Assembly (NCBI GenBank): GCA_025993795.1
Contig: JAMQHL010000006.1
Coordinates: 1 to 64,000, forward strand
Direction of reading: 5' to 3'
Source of the DNA: Planctomycetota bacterium
GTDB lineage: Bacteria > Planctomycetota > UBA8742 > UBA2392
Length of the DNA: 64,000 bases
A program made the translations under genes and the position numbers. The number at the start of each line of letters is the position of its first letter. Position 1 is the first letter of the stretch. Below are positions 42,195-52,469 of the stretch, one piece after another. Below the pieces are notes generated by a model. It saw nothing but the letters and a program-made list of their open reading frames with translations. It had not been told where the DNA came from and did no database searches.

Positions 42195-44165
42195 ATGTAC
42201 AAGCTTTATGGCGTCAGTGTTGCCGTGCTCTCGCTACTGCTTGCCGGCTGTGATTTCTCCGGCGGCAGCGTCGGTGCCGGCTGACCGTCCCTGTTCTCTA
42301 CGACGGACGTCGTCGTTGCCGCCGGCATGACCGAGCTCGACCCTGACCCCGTGGACACCCTGTCGGGCAGCGTGAACCTGTCGCGTTTCGGCGCGACGGC
42401 GTTCACGCGTGTGTATGAGCTGGAAACTCCTGCAGCGACTGACTTCTCGTTTACTGTGATCGCCCGCGGGCTTGAGAACATGGGGCCGACGCGACTGTCA
42501 CTGGGACACGTTGCCGATGGCGGCGTCGCCCCGACAATCGGCGTCGATAGCCTTGCCGCCGCTGGCCTGTTGCTGGATGGTTCGGGCCTTTCGAACGAGG
42601 GCCCGGTACTGGATGCGACGGGCGACGGATTCTGCCGCATCACGTTGCGCGGACAGATCAGCGCCGACCAAGTGCTGCTTGTCCGCGTGCCGCGCGCCGG
42701 CGCCACCGACCTGATCGGCATTCGCATCCGCATCGGCAACAGCAGCGTGATCAACCTGCCAAACCAGGCGGCGCTTCCGTCGCGGCCGGGCTTGACCTCT
42801 ACCACGATCTACTCAAGCCAGTCCTATCACTTTGGTCTTCCGGCGATTGCCGTTTCCGGCGACCGCTACAGCGTGGTCACGTACGATGGCGACCCCGGGG
42901 TTCAAGGCTACGGCGAGCGCCGGCGCCGCTGGTTGCAGATGGACGCTCAAACCGGCACCGTCACCGGCGGCACGGCAAGCAGCGTGGCGCGCGACACCGG
43001 CAACTGGCGAGACCAGGAGATCGCGGCGCCGGGCAACGTGCTGGCAGTGGTCTACACCGGCAACAACGAGGTGCGGGCCGACATCAGCCTTGACCGCGGC
43101 GCGACTTTTGCCATCCAGCGCAAGCTCAACACCGGCGTCGCCCACGGCATGCGCCTGGTGCAGATTGCCATCTCGGGCGACTACCGCATCGCATGCGTGT
43201 TCTGGGGCGCAGCCAAGACCCAGTGGGGCACAAAACTGATGCTGGTTGAAGCCACACCCACCGCCTTTGACGCCACCAACACACCCGCGGGTTACGACTG
43301 GGCGGCCTCGGAACTCGTGCACGGAACCGGCTTTGATGTCGTTCCGCTGATCATGCAGGCCGAGTACAGCACCGGCGGCGATCTGGTGATCGGCTATGGC
43401 TATTCATTCTGGTCGGGCGCCGGTTCGGTCGTCACGTTGACTTCGCGGTACCGCTGCGCGATGCGGCTGTGGGGCCAGACGGCGTTCAGTGACACGCAGG
43501 TGGATACGGTAAGCGGCAGTATGCCCAACGACCCGCATATCGCGCTGCTGGGCAGCGGCGCAAGCATGGAAATCTTCTACACGTGGGACAAGGACGACGG
43601 CGTTCACCTCGCCCACAGCACCGACGCGGGCCAGACATTCACCACGGTTCACTCGGTATCCAACCCCGGAAGTCTGATGCCCAGCGTGCATGCCCGAATC
43701 GTCGGCACGGACAAGCGCGTGGACATGCTGTACCTGTCGCCAACGCCGTGGGGCCTTGAGCTGCACAACGCGCGCTGGCTCAACTTCACCCCTGCTACTG
43801 CGCCGGTCGCATATGCCGTCACCACGGCAACGGCAACGCCCGGCGCCCCCGCGCCTGACCCGTCTCTCCCCGGCGGATCATGGATTACCATGACCGCATG
43901 GTTCGGCTACGACGCCGTGGTCAAGGGCGACCAGGTGGCGGTGGTCATCCATGAAGTGACCGTGGACAGCTATGAGTACTATCGGCAGCGCGGTATGTTC
44001 ACGTGCGCAGGCATCGCCCGTGCGGGCGGCGGAAGCGGCGGGTCCGGTGGGGGTGGTTCGTACACGCCACCACCGCCGGCGATACTGCTGCCCGGTATGG
44101 GCCAGCCTGTGCCCGCGCCTGACCCGACTCACCGCAGCCAGTTGCGGATTGTGGTGCTTGATTGA
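42195..44165 (+). CDS. BNR/sialidase-like lipoprotein with an in-frame TGA at codon 30
   Basis: ATG 42195 (GAGGAAGCA upstream) starts a clear lipoprotein signal, MYKLYGVSVAVLSLLLAGC, with lipidated C19. After DFSGGSVGAG there is a TGA at 42282, and the frame then continues without further stops for 626 residues (PSLFSTTDVVVAAG onward). The mature part has beta-propeller BNR/Asp-box-like repeats (SLDRGATF, STDAGQTF), as in sialidase-like secreted proteins, then a Gly-rich and Pro-rich tail. Starting only at ATG 42327 would lose the signal peptide. So the TGA is either selenocysteine (a 5-bp hairpin with GGAC loop sits at 42300-42313), readthrough, a nonsense mutation, or a sequence error. The GGAC loop lacks the U of the GGUC consensus, so Sec is less certain here. 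Confidence 0.65.
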
Positions 44166-44329
44166 ACTCTATGCGCCAGATTGGCAGCCATGGGGACGGC
44201 TGGCCTTAGGCTCTGCCGTTTCTGCATAAATGGCAGGCCGGCTGACCGCCGCCACTGTCGATAAATCCATATTCTGAAAGCACTTAGCCTATGCACGGCG
44301 CGGGTTGGCACCGTGTTTGCATTACTTGT

Positions 44330-44357
44330 CTTGAACGAGTTTGCAGGCGCCCCTCAG
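44330..44357 (+). promoter_or_regulatory. Candidate sigma-32 (heat-shock) promoter of dnaK
   Basis: CTTGAA (44330-44335) and a CCCC-starting -10 region (44350-44357) are separated by 14 bp, 20 bp before the dnaK start codon. This fits the sigma-32 pattern CTTGAA-N13/15-CCCCATNT in the -35 box and the CCCC of the -10 box. No CIRCE operator is seen nearby. Confidence 0.45.
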
Positions 44358-44377
44358 GGCCCAACCGGAGCTTCATC

Positions 44378-46315
44378 ATGGCTAAAACAATCGGCATCGA
44401 CCTCGGCACCACCAACAGCGTGGTCGCCATCATGGAAGGCAAAGAGCCGCGGGTGATCGCCAACCCCGCGGGCGCGCGGCTTACACCCAGTGTTGTCGCG
44501 TTTGCAGAAAACGGCGAGCGTCTTGTCGGCCAGATGGCACGCCGGCAAGCCGTCACCAACCCGCGCAACACCGTGTTCAGCATCAAGCGCTTTGTGGGCC
44601 GGCGCCACAACGAGGTCTCGAGCGAAGAAAAGCTGGTGCCCTACGAAGTCACGGGTGCCGCGCACGAAATGGTGAAGGTCAAGGCGCGCGACAAGGAATA
44701 CACGCCGCAGGAAATCAGCGCGATGATTCTGCAAGACCTCAAGAAAACCGCAGAGACCTATCTCGGCGAGCCGGTCACGCAGGCCGTCATCACCGTGCCC
44801 GCGTATTTCAACGACGCGCAGCGCCAGGCCACCAAAGAAGCAGGCGAAATCGCCGGGCTGAAAGTCCTGCGCCTGCTGCCTGAGCCGACGGCGGCGTGCG
44901 TTGCCTTCGGCCTGGACAAGCGCAAGCAGGGCCGGTTTGCGGTGTTTGACCTTGGCGGCGGAACGTTTGACGTGTCGGTGCTTGAGGTCAGCGAAGAAGC
45001 GGGCGAAAGCGTGTTCCAGGTCCTCAGCATCACCGGCGACGGCCACCTTGGCGGCGACGACTTTGACCAGGTGCTGATTGACTACATCGCCGACGAGTTC
45101 CAGAAACAGCAGGGCATCGACCTGCGCAAAGACCAGATGGCTTTGCAGCGCCTGAAGGAAGCCGCAGAGAAAGCCAAGTGCGATCTCAGCAGCACTGAAA
45201 GCACCGAGGTCAGCCTGCCGTTCATCACCGCAGACGCGACAGGCCCCAAGCACCTGCAGCTCACGATCACACGGGCCAAGTTCGAGCAGTTGGCGGACAA
45301 GCTGTTTCAGCGCTTGATCGGCCCGACGAAGCAGGCGTTGGCTGAAGCCGGCGTAAGCGCCAAGGAAATTGACGAGGCGCTGCTGGTCGGCGGCAGCACG
45401 CGCATTCCGAAAGTGCAGCAGATGTGCAAAGAGATCTTCGGGCGTGAGCCGAACCGCGGCCTCAACCCGGACGAAGTGGTAGCACTGGGTGCGGCGGTGC
45501 AGGGCGGTGTCGCGACCGGCGAGTTCAAGGACATCCTGGTGCTCGACGCCACGCCGCTGAGCCTGGGCGTGGAGGTGCTGCACGGTGAAATGAACGTGCT
45601 GATCGGCAAGAACACCACGATCCCGACCAGCAAGGCGCAAACGTACAGCACAGCCGCCGACAACCAGACCGGCGTAACGATCAAGGTATTCCAGGGTGAA
45701 CGCCCGATTGCTGCGCAGAACCGCTTGCTGGGCAGCTTTGACCTGATGGGCATTCCGCCCGCGCCACGCGGCGTGCCGCAGATTGAGGTCAGCTTCGACA
45801 TCGACGCCAACGGCATTTTGAAAGTAAGTGCCAAGGACAAAGGCACCGGCAAGGAAGCCAAGATCGAGATCAAGAGCGACAGCGGCTTGAGCAAAGAAGA
45901 AATCGAGCGCATGAAGTCAGAGGCCGAGAAGCACGCCGACGACGACAAGCAGCGCATTGAGCTGATTCATGCCAAGAACGACGCCGACCGCATGGCGATG
46001 AGTGTCGGCAAGATGCTGACCGACCACGGCGACAAGATCGACGCCGCTGAGAAGAAAGACGTCGAGGAAAAGAAGGCCGCACTGGAAGAAGCAATCAAGG
46101 GCGACGACGTGGCCAAGATTCGCAGCGCCACGGAAGTCCTGACCAAGGTAAGCCACAAGCTGGCCGAGAAGATGTACCAGAATGCCAGCCCGCAAGAGCA
46201 GGAAGACATGAAGAAGGCGGCTGGCGCCACCCAACGGGGCGACATGGGCGGCGAAGCAGCAGCGGGCAACGACCGCGTAGTAGACGCCGACTACTCCGTG
46301 AAAGACGACAAGTAA
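44378..46315 (+). CDS. dnaK: Chaperone protein DnaK (Hsp70)
   Basis: The product is 645 aa from ATG 44378 (CCGGAG upstream). Hsp70 motifs are in place: [62 protein letters not shown] and the linker [20 protein letters not shown]. The substrate domain has the typical [17 protein letters not shown] and [20 protein letters not shown]. The C-terminus ends YSVKDDK. It is an ATP-dependent folding chaperone. DnaJ and GrpE are not adjacent, so this is a lone locus. A probable heat-shock promoter precedes it, and a strong terminator follows. Confidence 0.97.
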   Translation: MAKTIGIDLGTTNSVVAIMEGKEPRVIANPAGARLTPSVVAFAENGERLVGQMARRQAVTNPRNTVFSIKRFVGRRHNEVSSEEKLVPYEVTGAAHEMVKVKARDKEYTPQEISAMILQDLKKTAETYLGEPVTQAVITVPAYFNDAQRQATKEAGEIAGLKVLRLLPEPTAACVAFGLDKRKQGRFAVFDLGGGTFDVSVLEVSEEAGESVFQVLSITGDGHLGGDDFDQVLIDYIADEFQKQQGIDLRKDQMALQRLKEAAEKAKCDLSSTESTEVSLPFITADATGPKHLQLTITRAKFEQLADKLFQRLIGPTKQALAEAGVSAKEIDEALLVGGSTRIPKVQQMCKEIFGREPNRGLNPDEVVALGAAVQGGVATGEFKDILVLDATPLSLGVEVLHGEMNVLIGKNTTIPTSKAQTYSTAADNQTGVTIKVFQGERPIAAQNRLLGSFDLMGIPPAPRGVPQIEVSFDIDANGILKVSAKDKGTGKEAKIEIKSDSGLSKEEIERMKSEAEKHADDDKQRIELIHAKNDADRMAMSVGKMLTDHGDKIDAAEKKDVEEKKAALEEAIKGDDVAKIRSATEVLTKVSHKLAEKMYQNASPQEQEDMKKAAGATQRGDMGGEAAAGNDRVVDADYSVKDDK

Positions 46316-46348
46316 GGGCGACTCATGTGTCGCCCGCCAGTCCCGCAA

Positions 46349-46378
46349 CCGGGCCCCGCAAGGGGCCCGGTTTGGTTT
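46349..46378 (+). terminator. Rho-independent terminator of dnaK
   Basis: A perfect 9-bp stem CCGGGCCCC/GGGGCCCGG with a GCAA tetraloop is followed by TTTGGTTT, 34 bp after the TAA. A smaller hairpin (GGGCGAC/GTCGCCC, 46316-46335) lies directly after the stop. Confidence 0.8.
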
Positions 46379-46449
46379 CCACCCAGCGCCTGCCTGACTG
46401 TCTGTCGTACTATTAGGATCAGGCATGAACCCGTTTCCGAGGAACGACG

Positions 46450-46797
46450 ATGCCCAAACACCCCGTCTTTGAGATGAAGTTTGCGAAGGTGTATCCGTTG
46501 TATGTGCAAAAGGCGGAGCGCAAGAATCGCACGAAGAAAGAAGTTGACCAGATCATCTGCTGGCTGACGGGCTATGACAGCGCGGGCCTGCAGAAGCAGA
46601 TCAAACAGGAAAGCGACATCGAAACCTTCTTTGCCAATGCTCCGCGCCTTCATCCGAACAGCGCGCTGATCAAGGGCGTGGTTTGCGGCGTGCGCGTAGA
46701 AGATGTCAAAGACCCGTTGATGCAGAAGGTTCGCTACCTCGACAAGCTGATCGATGAGCTCGCGAAGGGAAAAAAGATAGAGAAGATCCTGCGGTAG
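46450..46797 (+). CDS. DUF2200-family protein
   Basis: The 115-aa protein starts after GAGGAACGACG. It matches the DUF2200 family along its whole length: [57 protein letters not shown] and [20 protein letters not shown]. The family is widespread in bacteria, small, cytoplasmic and of unknown function; its shape suggests a helical fold. It is convergent with the helicase gene of the restriction-modification module (stops 22 bp apart). Confidence 0.9.
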   Translation: MPKHPVFEMKFAKVYPLYVQKAERKNRTKKEVDQIICWLTGYDSAGLQKQIKQESDIETFFANAPRLHPNSALIKGVVCGVRVEDVKDPLMQKVRYLDKLIDELAKGKKIEKILR

Positions 46798-46818
46798 ACT
46801 ACGCGCGCCAGCGGCTTG

Positions 46819-49356
46819 CTACTCCCTGGAGACCACCGTGTCATAGAGCCCGTAGTGCGTTAGCCCCTCGTGGCTCTCGACACCGGTATAACGCAGCGAG
46901 GCGTCTTCATAGCGGCGGAAGGCGAATACGGCCTGATTCATCTGCTCCGTGTTGAATACCTTCAGATTCACCAGCAGGTGGAAATCTTGAACAGTCAGGC
47001 CGGTGACAGCCAGGAACAGGTCAGGTTCCAGCTTAGTGATTACATCCTGCAGCGTGTTCTCGCGGAAGTCGGTCAGGTACATGAACGCCGGAATGCGCGT
47101 GGCAAATTTAATCAGCTTCTCCTGCACCAGCTTGCGTTTTGACTTGTACTCCTTCTCTTCATCTGTGAGTTGCTTCTTTTGCTTCTCAGTAAGGTCCTTG
47201 TCCTTGGCCTTGTTTTTGAGTTCCTTGACCTTCTCGGCCTTGTTGATGATCGTCTCGATGATGTTGTCGCCCAGCGAGCGCCATCCCTCGATGCGCTCCA
47301 CAGCGGCCATTGCTTCGGGGTTGTCGAGCACGCGGCGCAAGGTGTCGTTGTCCACGTTGACAAGTAGCGCGCTTTCCCACTTACGCGCCAGCAGCGTGGC
47401 CGAAGTTCCCGCCATGGCGATGTCGAGAATGCCACCCGCGTCGATCTGCGTCATGTTCGCGCCGTCGTAGGCCAGCACGGGCAGGAACGACACAAGATCC
47501 TTTACCGCGTTCTCGGGGTTCGGCTCATTCGGTGAGAGGCCGATGCCATACTCGGACAACTGCCTCAGCGCGCGCGTGGGCGCGAAGTCAAAAACGAAGC
47601 ACACCGGCTTGAGGACTTCTTCTTCATTCGGGTCGTCGCCGTTGGGGTTCTTGATCGACCAGGGCGACTGCACGCGGAACGCGGCCTGAAAGTACGTCTC
47701 TGGCGATTTCAGATTGCGCAGCATGAGGATGGACGACCACTGCGGCACAGTCACGCCGGTAGTCAGTTTGCCGCAGGACAGCGTGATTGTCTTGGTATCG
47801 AAGCCGCTGCCGATGGCCTTACGGACGGGCGGCAATGCCTCCAGGCCGATTCCTGCGGAAGGACCGGCGGCAGGCACGACGGTGTAGTCGTGCCAGAAAA
47901 CGTTGTGCTTCTCGGCCAGCAAGTTCGCCATCGCGTGGCACGCCGCCACGTTGGGCAGGAACCAGAACGAGTGTTGTAGATAGGGCAGCAGCCGCACGTC
48001 GGAATAGGGAAAGGGCGGTTTCGTGCCGGTCTTCAGGTGCTCGACCGACTTGGGTGCATACCCGCCGCGTATGATGTCCAGCCATTTCTGGACGTCGTCC
48101 TTGTGTTTGAACTGTGCCGTGTGACCCGTGCCCGTGGCCGCGAAGAACTCGTTGAGGTCGAACTCGTCGAACTCTCCGGCGCTGGCGATGGCCAGCAATT
48201 CGTCAGGCATCTGGTACGTCAGCAGGCGCATCTGCGGCAATGCGCCGTATGGGTTCCACTTGCTCTTGTTCTTGTTGGCGAACTCTTCCTTGGCGCGCTG
48301 TTCGTCAGTGTAGGTCCAGTTGAAAATCTGCTCTTCAATGAACTCGCCAGAGGACAGGGCCTTGAACGGCGTGCCGGAAAGATAGAGGTACGCCCTGGTA
48401 GTCATGGGCAGGAAGTCGGTTTCCCTTTCCAGCGGTTGCTGCAAGTCCGCAATCTTGTCCTTCAGCTTCTTGGCGTCCTCAAGCCGCGCTTCGGCTCGTG
48501 CGATTGACTCTTCCTCACCCTCGAACAGTTCCTTGGCCGTCTCGCGCCAAGCGCCAAAGTGGTATTCGTCGAATACAACCAGGTCCCACTTCACCTTGTG
48601 CAACCACTCGTTCTTGGCCTTGATGTCCCCGAACGCATCTTTGCCCAACAGGTCCTGAAACGAGCCAAAGTATACCAACGGCTTCTTGCTCGATACTTTC
48701 GTCGGGTCGCTGCCGGACGCGCGCGACTGGTATTGCCAGCCGTCAAAGTCCACGTGAGATTCAAGGTCTGTTTGCCAGGCGTCTTCGACGGCGGGTTTGA
48801 ACGTCACCACCAGTACCCGCTTTGCGCCGAGTTTCTTCGCGAGTTGGTAGGTGGTGAAGGTCTTCCCAAAGCGCATCTTCGCGTTCCAGAGGAAGCGGGG
48901 AACGGCATGCATGTCCTCTGCCCAGCGCGAAAGAAAGTAAGCGTGCGTCACCTTTACGGCCTCTGCCTGTTCACGACGCATCTCAAAAGTCTGGTGGTGT
49001 GTCCCGGTGAAGCGCTGGCCTGTGCGCAACTCGGTTAGCACTGTCTTCACGTCTGCGACTGTGCAGCGCACCCACTCCAGTTCGGGATTCGCAAAGCCCT
49101 TCTTGATAAGCGCAGCGCGCACCTCATGGTCGGTGAAGATACTGCCGTCGTCACGCTCGGCGAGCTCGTCAAGTTCGATGGTGAAGTTCTTGATCGCAGC
49201 GGTCTTGAGTTGCTCGGCTACACGCTGTTTCACTTCCCTTAGCGTGTAGCCCACCTTGAGTAGACCCTTGTGCGCTGCGTCGTCTATCGAGTAGGCGTAA
49301 ATGCGCGGCCGTGCAACCGGCTTCGGCGCAAGTATCTCCTCGATGGTCTTACTCAT
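46819..49356 (-). CDS. DEAD-type helicase with N-terminal GIY-YIG/T5orf172-like nuclease region (restriction component)
   Basis: The 845-aa product has residues ~15-90 (RIYAYSIDDAAHKGLLKVGY, then TLREVKQRV) resembling the GIY-YIG/T5orf172 nuclease fold. Then comes a superfamily-2 helicase: motif I FLWNAKMRFGKTFTTYQLAK, motif II VVFDEYHFGAW, motif III LYLSGTPFKAL, and a C-terminal RecA domain with VQSPW near TYFQAAFR. The C-terminal third has a Lys/Glu-rich coiled coil (KEYKSKRKLVQEKLIKFAT). The start overlaps the methylase stop by 8 bp. It is the translocase/nuclease of a restriction-modification module with the two methylase genes upstream. Catalytic residues of the nuclease part are not certain. 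Confidence 0.82.
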   Translation of the reverse strand: MSKTIEEILAPKPVARPRIYAYSIDDAAHKGLLKVGYTLREVKQRVAEQLKTAAIKNFTIELDELAERDDGSIFTDHEVRAALIKKGFANPELEWVRCTVADVKTVLTELRTGQRFTGTHHQTFEMRREQAEAVKVTHAYFLSRWAEDMHAVPRFLWNAKMRFGKTFTTYQLAKKLGAKRVLVVTFKPAVEDAWQTDLESHVDFDGWQYQSRASGSDPTKVSSKKPLVYFGSFQDLLGKDAFGDIKAKNEWLHKVKWDLVVFDEYHFGAWRETAKELFEGEEESIARAEARLEDAKKLKDKIADLQQPLERETDFLPMTTRAYLYLSGTPFKALSSGEFIEEQIFNWTYTDEQRAKEEFANKNKSKWNPYGALPQMRLLTYQMPDELLAIASAGEFDEFDLNEFFAATGTGHTAQFKHKDDVQKWLDIIRGGYAPKSVEHLKTGTKPPFPYSDVRLLPYLQHSFWFLPNVAACHAMANLLAEKHNVFWHDYTVVPAAGPSAGIGLEALPPVRKAIGSGFDTKTITLSCGKLTTGVTVPQWSSILMLRNLKSPETYFQAAFRVQSPWSIKNPNGDDPNEEEVLKPVCFVFDFAPTRALRQLSEYGIGLSPNEPNPENAVKDLVSFLPVLAYDGANMTQIDAGGILDIAMAGTSATLLARKWESALLVNVDNDTLRRVLDNPEAMAAVERIEGWRSLGDNIIETIINKAEKVKELKNKAKDKDLTEKQKKQLTDEEKEYKSKRKLVQEKLIKFATRIPAFMYLTDFRENTLQDVITKLEPDLFLAVTGLTVQDFHLLVNLKVFNTEQMNQAVFAFRRYEDASLRYTGVESHEGLTHYGLYDTVVSRE

Positions 49357-50968
49357 CGTTTGATTCCATCGGGCGAATCAAACTCTCGATGTAAGCGATC
49401 TCGTCATCCGTAATGCCGTACTTCGCATAGAGCTTTTTGTCGGTCCATGTCGTTGAGAAGTCTTGCATCGGGACAAACGAATACGCGGAACGCGCTAGGT
49501 CCTGAGCAGACGAACGCAATGCAATGAGAAAGCGGAAAAGCCTTGCGACGACGTACGAGAAGCAGTTGCGCGCTTCGTTCTCAGTGTCGTATGCGCCGAG
49601 CAGAACGTAGGTTTCAGTTACGACCGAACCGGGGGGGATGACTCCAGACAACGAAAGGACGCGCCTCTGCCCATTCTTGTCAACCTGACCCGCGTGTTCC
49701 GATGACGACTTGGATGTGAAAACTTTCCACTTGTCGATGAGCTCTTCGCCAGCGGTTACTTCGGACCTGGAAGTCCAAGCTCTTCCCCCGCTCTGTAGAA
49801 CAAGCAGGTTGTGCTTCGCAGACTTTTTGGGCGATCCTCGAAAATACGTCCGGAGCCCGAATGGCTTTTGCGAACTGACCTGAAGTTCAAAGCGCTTGTT
49901 TTCCGGGAGTGACAAAGACTGTGAGCCGGTCTCTACGGCCATCACCTTTCGCAGGATAGAAAGGCCGCGATTGCTTCGGATAAATACTTCTGCACCTTCT
50001 TCCAGCAGCGGGCGAATGGCTTCGGACGAGCCCATGCCGTGTTCAAACTCAGTGACACTGCAGTCGCCTGGGTTGTCTTTGTCCCAGAGGAAGTAGCAGA
50101 TGCCGCCGGCTACATCGACGCTTGGGAAAACCTGCCGACTATCGGGATAGTCGATGAGTTTCCTAACCCGACCGTCGGTCAGCATTTTCTTCCGAAAGTC
50201 ATCGAGGCCACGACCTCCAAACAGCCAGCGAGACGGGACAACCATGGTTAAGAGGCGCGGCTCAAGTGCCTTCGCCTGGTCCACGAACTTGTTGTAAATG
50301 GGAATGGCGCTCGCTCCATAGCCACCATCATCTAGCTGATAGGGCGGATTTCCGATGATGACGTCGAACTGCATTGCGCCTCCAAACAACTCGTTCAGGC
50401 GAGTCTTGATGTTGTCAGTGTGGATGAACGCATAGGCGTAGCTTTCGAGCCCCTCGCCACGGTCTAGCGCCTTTTGGCTCGCGCCGCAGTACTTGCAGTT
50501 GCCATTGTCCCATGCGTGTTCCATGCGATTGAACCAGACGTTGCCCTCCTCGCTGGCAAACGACTTCGCAATTGAATGCTTGCCGTTGGCGTGCTTGGAG
50601 CAATACAGACTCCGGCGAGAAATCAGGCTGGTCAGGCGCGTGGTGGCGATGCCGAATACCTGCTGGGTCAGGATGTGATCGACGCGTTTCTCCAAGTCCG
50701 GGATTTCCAGAGCAAGCCCATTGGTCAAGCGGGCAGTGATTTCACGCAGGAACACGCCGGACTTTGTGCATGGGTCAAGAAACGTGACCGTCTTGTCGGC
50801 CCAAATGTTTGCGCCCTTGTGCGCGGTCGCCCAGGCCTCCGCCAGCGTGTCGAGCATGCGGTTGGCGAACTCGGGTGGCGTGAATACCTCGTCGTTGCTG
50901 AGGTTCGCGATGCACGTCAGCACGTCGGGGTTGCGGCCGCGCAAGGCAAAGCCCACTTGCTCCGTCAT
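49349..50968 (-). CDS. Eco57I-like N6-adenine DNA methyltransferase
   Basis: The 539-aa product has EVFTPPEFANRMLDTLAEAW, SAM motif I FLDPCTKSGVFLREITARL, and the catalytic N-P-P-Y motif in FDVIIGNPPYQLDD. A zinc-knuckle-like insert (CSKHANG...NCKYCGAS) lies between them. After the catalytic core, residues ~350-539 look like a target-recognition domain. This is the active modification subunit of the module. Its start codon overlaps the stop of the smaller methylase gene (ATGA), and its end overlaps the helicase start. The three genes are one operon on the minus strand. Confidence 0.88.
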   Translation of the reverse strand: MTEQVGFALRGRNPDVLTCIANLSNDEVFTPPEFANRMLDTLAEAWATAHKGANIWADKTVTFLDPCTKSGVFLREITARLTNGLALEIPDLEKRVDHILTQQVFGIATTRLTSLISRRSLYCSKHANGKHSIAKSFASEEGNVWFNRMEHAWDNGNCKYCGASQKALDRGEGLESYAYAFIHTDNIKTRLNELFGGAMQFDVIIGNPPYQLDDGGYGASAIPIYNKFVDQAKALEPRLLTMVVPSRWLFGGRGLDDFRKKMLTDGRVRKLIDYPDSRQVFPSVDVAGGICYFLWDKDNPGDCSVTEFEHGMGSSEAIRPLLEEGAEVFIRSNRGLSILRKVMAVETGSQSLSLPENKRFELQVSSQKPFGLRTYFRGSPKKSAKHNLLVLQSGGRAWTSRSEVTAGEELIDKWKVFTSKSSSEHAGQVDKNGQRRVLSLSGVIPPGSVVTETYVLLGAYDTENEARNCFSYVVARLFRFLIALRSSAQDLARSAYSFVPMQDFSTTWTDKKLYAKYGITDDEIAYIESLIRPMESNDE

Positions 50969-51618
50969 GCGCCCTCCTTCACGCCCTCGGGCCGTGCAAG
51001 GGCAGCAAGCTCGCGAATCGTCATGGGCGGGTAAGTCTTGACCGGCGTGAAAATCTCGTGCTTGTCGTGCTTGGCGAACATGGGCAGTTTGCTGTAGGCC
51101 GACGATTGGGCCAGCGAGTCAAACAGAAAGTCCCGGCGCTGAAACTTGCCTTTACCCAGGTAGCCCCACTCGGCAAAGGTGATCGGCTTGCCTTCCTGGG
51201 TCAGCATCTTCAGGGCGTCGCCCTGGACAAGGTTTTGCGAGAGCACAAAGGCCGCGGCCTTGTACAGGTCGTCCGACCCCTCAAGTTTCAGGTACTCGGC
51301 CAGAACCTCCAGCACGTTTGCGCGGCACTCGGCGATGTTGTCGGGCAAGAGCTCGATGCCATAGATGCACATGACGGCAAGCAAGGCGTACTGGCGCTTC
51401 TCGAAGTCAGACTTGGCAAACTTCAGTTCCACGGCGGCAAGCTTGCGCCGCAAGACCGCGACCAGAAAGTTGCCACTGCCGCACGCGGGCTCCAGAAAGC
51501 GCGAGTCAATGCGTTCGGACTCGCCCTTCACGAGGTCAAGCATGGCCTCAACCAGCCACGCCGGGGTAAAGACTTCCCCGTGGTCGGCAACGCGCTGTTT
51601 TGACTTCGTCAGGCTCAT
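50965..51618 (-). CDS. Small methyltransferase-like subunit with SAM motif but no NPPY
   Basis: The product is 217 aa from ATG 51618. It starts VADHGEVFTPAWLVEAMLDL, then SAM motif I FLEPACGSGNFLVAVLRRKL, then ALLAVMCIYGIELLPDNIAE. These are the N-terminal half of an N6-adenine methylase. It ends without the NPPY catalytic motif (ends EGVKEGA). So it is not a full enzyme on its own. It is either a truncated duplicate or a partner for the larger methylase, with which it overlaps by 4 bp. It is the first gene of the restriction-modification operon. Confidence 0.8.
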   Translation of the reverse strand: MSLTKSKQRVADHGEVFTPAWLVEAMLDLVKGESERIDSRFLEPACGSGNFLVAVLRRKLAAVELKFAKSDFEKRQYALLAVMCIYGIELLPDNIAECRANVLEVLAEYLKLEGSDDLYKAAAFVLSQNLVQGDALKMLTQEGKPITFAEWGYLGKGKFQRRDFLFDSLAQSSAYSKLPMFAKHDKHEIFTPVKTYPPMTIRELAALARPEGVKEGA

Positions 51619-51716
51619 GAATGCCGTAACCTTACCCGGTGCGTCCCGCCGCCGGAACTGAAAAGGGTCAGATGATTCAGCTCGACCGCTTGGCGTGCCG
51701 CGCGCCGAAGGCGGCA

Positions 51717-52385
51717 TCAGCCTTTCTTCGGTGGCGGACGATTGCCCGCTACCCAGGATTGCAGGTCGGCCGATATGTCGGTCACATGTTTCGTGCCGCT
51801 TCTGTTGCCGTCGGGTGCGTAGAGGACTGGTTTGTTGATCACCGTGTGCGCAAACGCCGCGCCGCCGAAAAAGCCGTCCCCCGGCTCGTCCGGGGTGTAG
51901 TCCTGCAGTACCAGGTCGTATTCGTGGTAGTCCGCGTACTCCTTTACAACCATCATCACGGACGCCAGCACGTCTGCCTGGTACTGGGCCAGCAGCAACT
52001 CGATGTACTGCGCCTGCTGTTTGCGCAGTTCCGACACCGCATCTCTCAGTGTCTGCATTTCGATCTCAAGCGGGACGAGTTCTTCTTCACTCCGCTTCTC
52101 CCGGCGTGCGACCTGGACTTCTCGGGTCTTGGACGCATAGGCCTGCTCACTGCGCTGCCGCTCTTGGGCAAGCTCTCGCTGGATCTCGTCCCACTTCTGT
52201 TTCAGCTCGCGAAAGCGCGGAGAGCCGCGCGAGACTGCCTCAAGGTTCAGCAGGGCAATCTTTACGCCCGGCTTGGCCTGTGCGTAGGCTGGTTTCGGGT
52301 CGATCCAGTCGCGGACGTACGTGCCCCCAAGGCCAGCCGCAGCGGCCAGCGAGGCGACAAGCGCTGCAAGTGCGAGGCGTGGCAT
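51717..52385 (-). CDS. OmpH/Skp-like periplasmic chaperone
   Basis: The product is 222 aa from ATG 52385 (GGAGGACTACC upstream). A signal peptide (LALAALVASLAAAAGLGG) is followed by IALLNLEAVSRGSPRF, the small beta-body start of Skp, then a long charged coiled coil (ELKQKWDEIQRELAQERQRS, EIEMQTLRDAVSELRKQQAQ). The last ~60 residues return to beta-structure (YDLVLQDYTPDEPGDG). OmpH/Skp trimers hold unfolded outer-membrane and secreted proteins in the periplasm. This suits the many envelope proteins around it. The C-terminus is Pro/Lys-rich. Confidence 0.87.
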   Translation of the reverse strand: MPRLALAALVASLAAAAGLGGTYVRDWIDPKPAYAQAKPGVKIALLNLEAVSRGSPRFRELKQKWDEIQRELAQERQRSEQAYASKTREVQVARREKRSEEELVPLEIEMQTLRDAVSELRKQQAQYIELLLAQYQADVLASVMMVVKEYADYHEYDLVLQDYTPDEPGDGFFGGAAFAHTVINKPVLYAPDGNRSGTKHVTDISADLQSWVAGNRPPPKKG

Positions 52386-52469
52386 GGTAGTCCTCCGGGT
52401 TGGTTGGAGAGGCAGTCCAGCAAAGGTCAAAGACGCGCAGGAATCGCCGGTGCGAGTTCTGTTCACACT

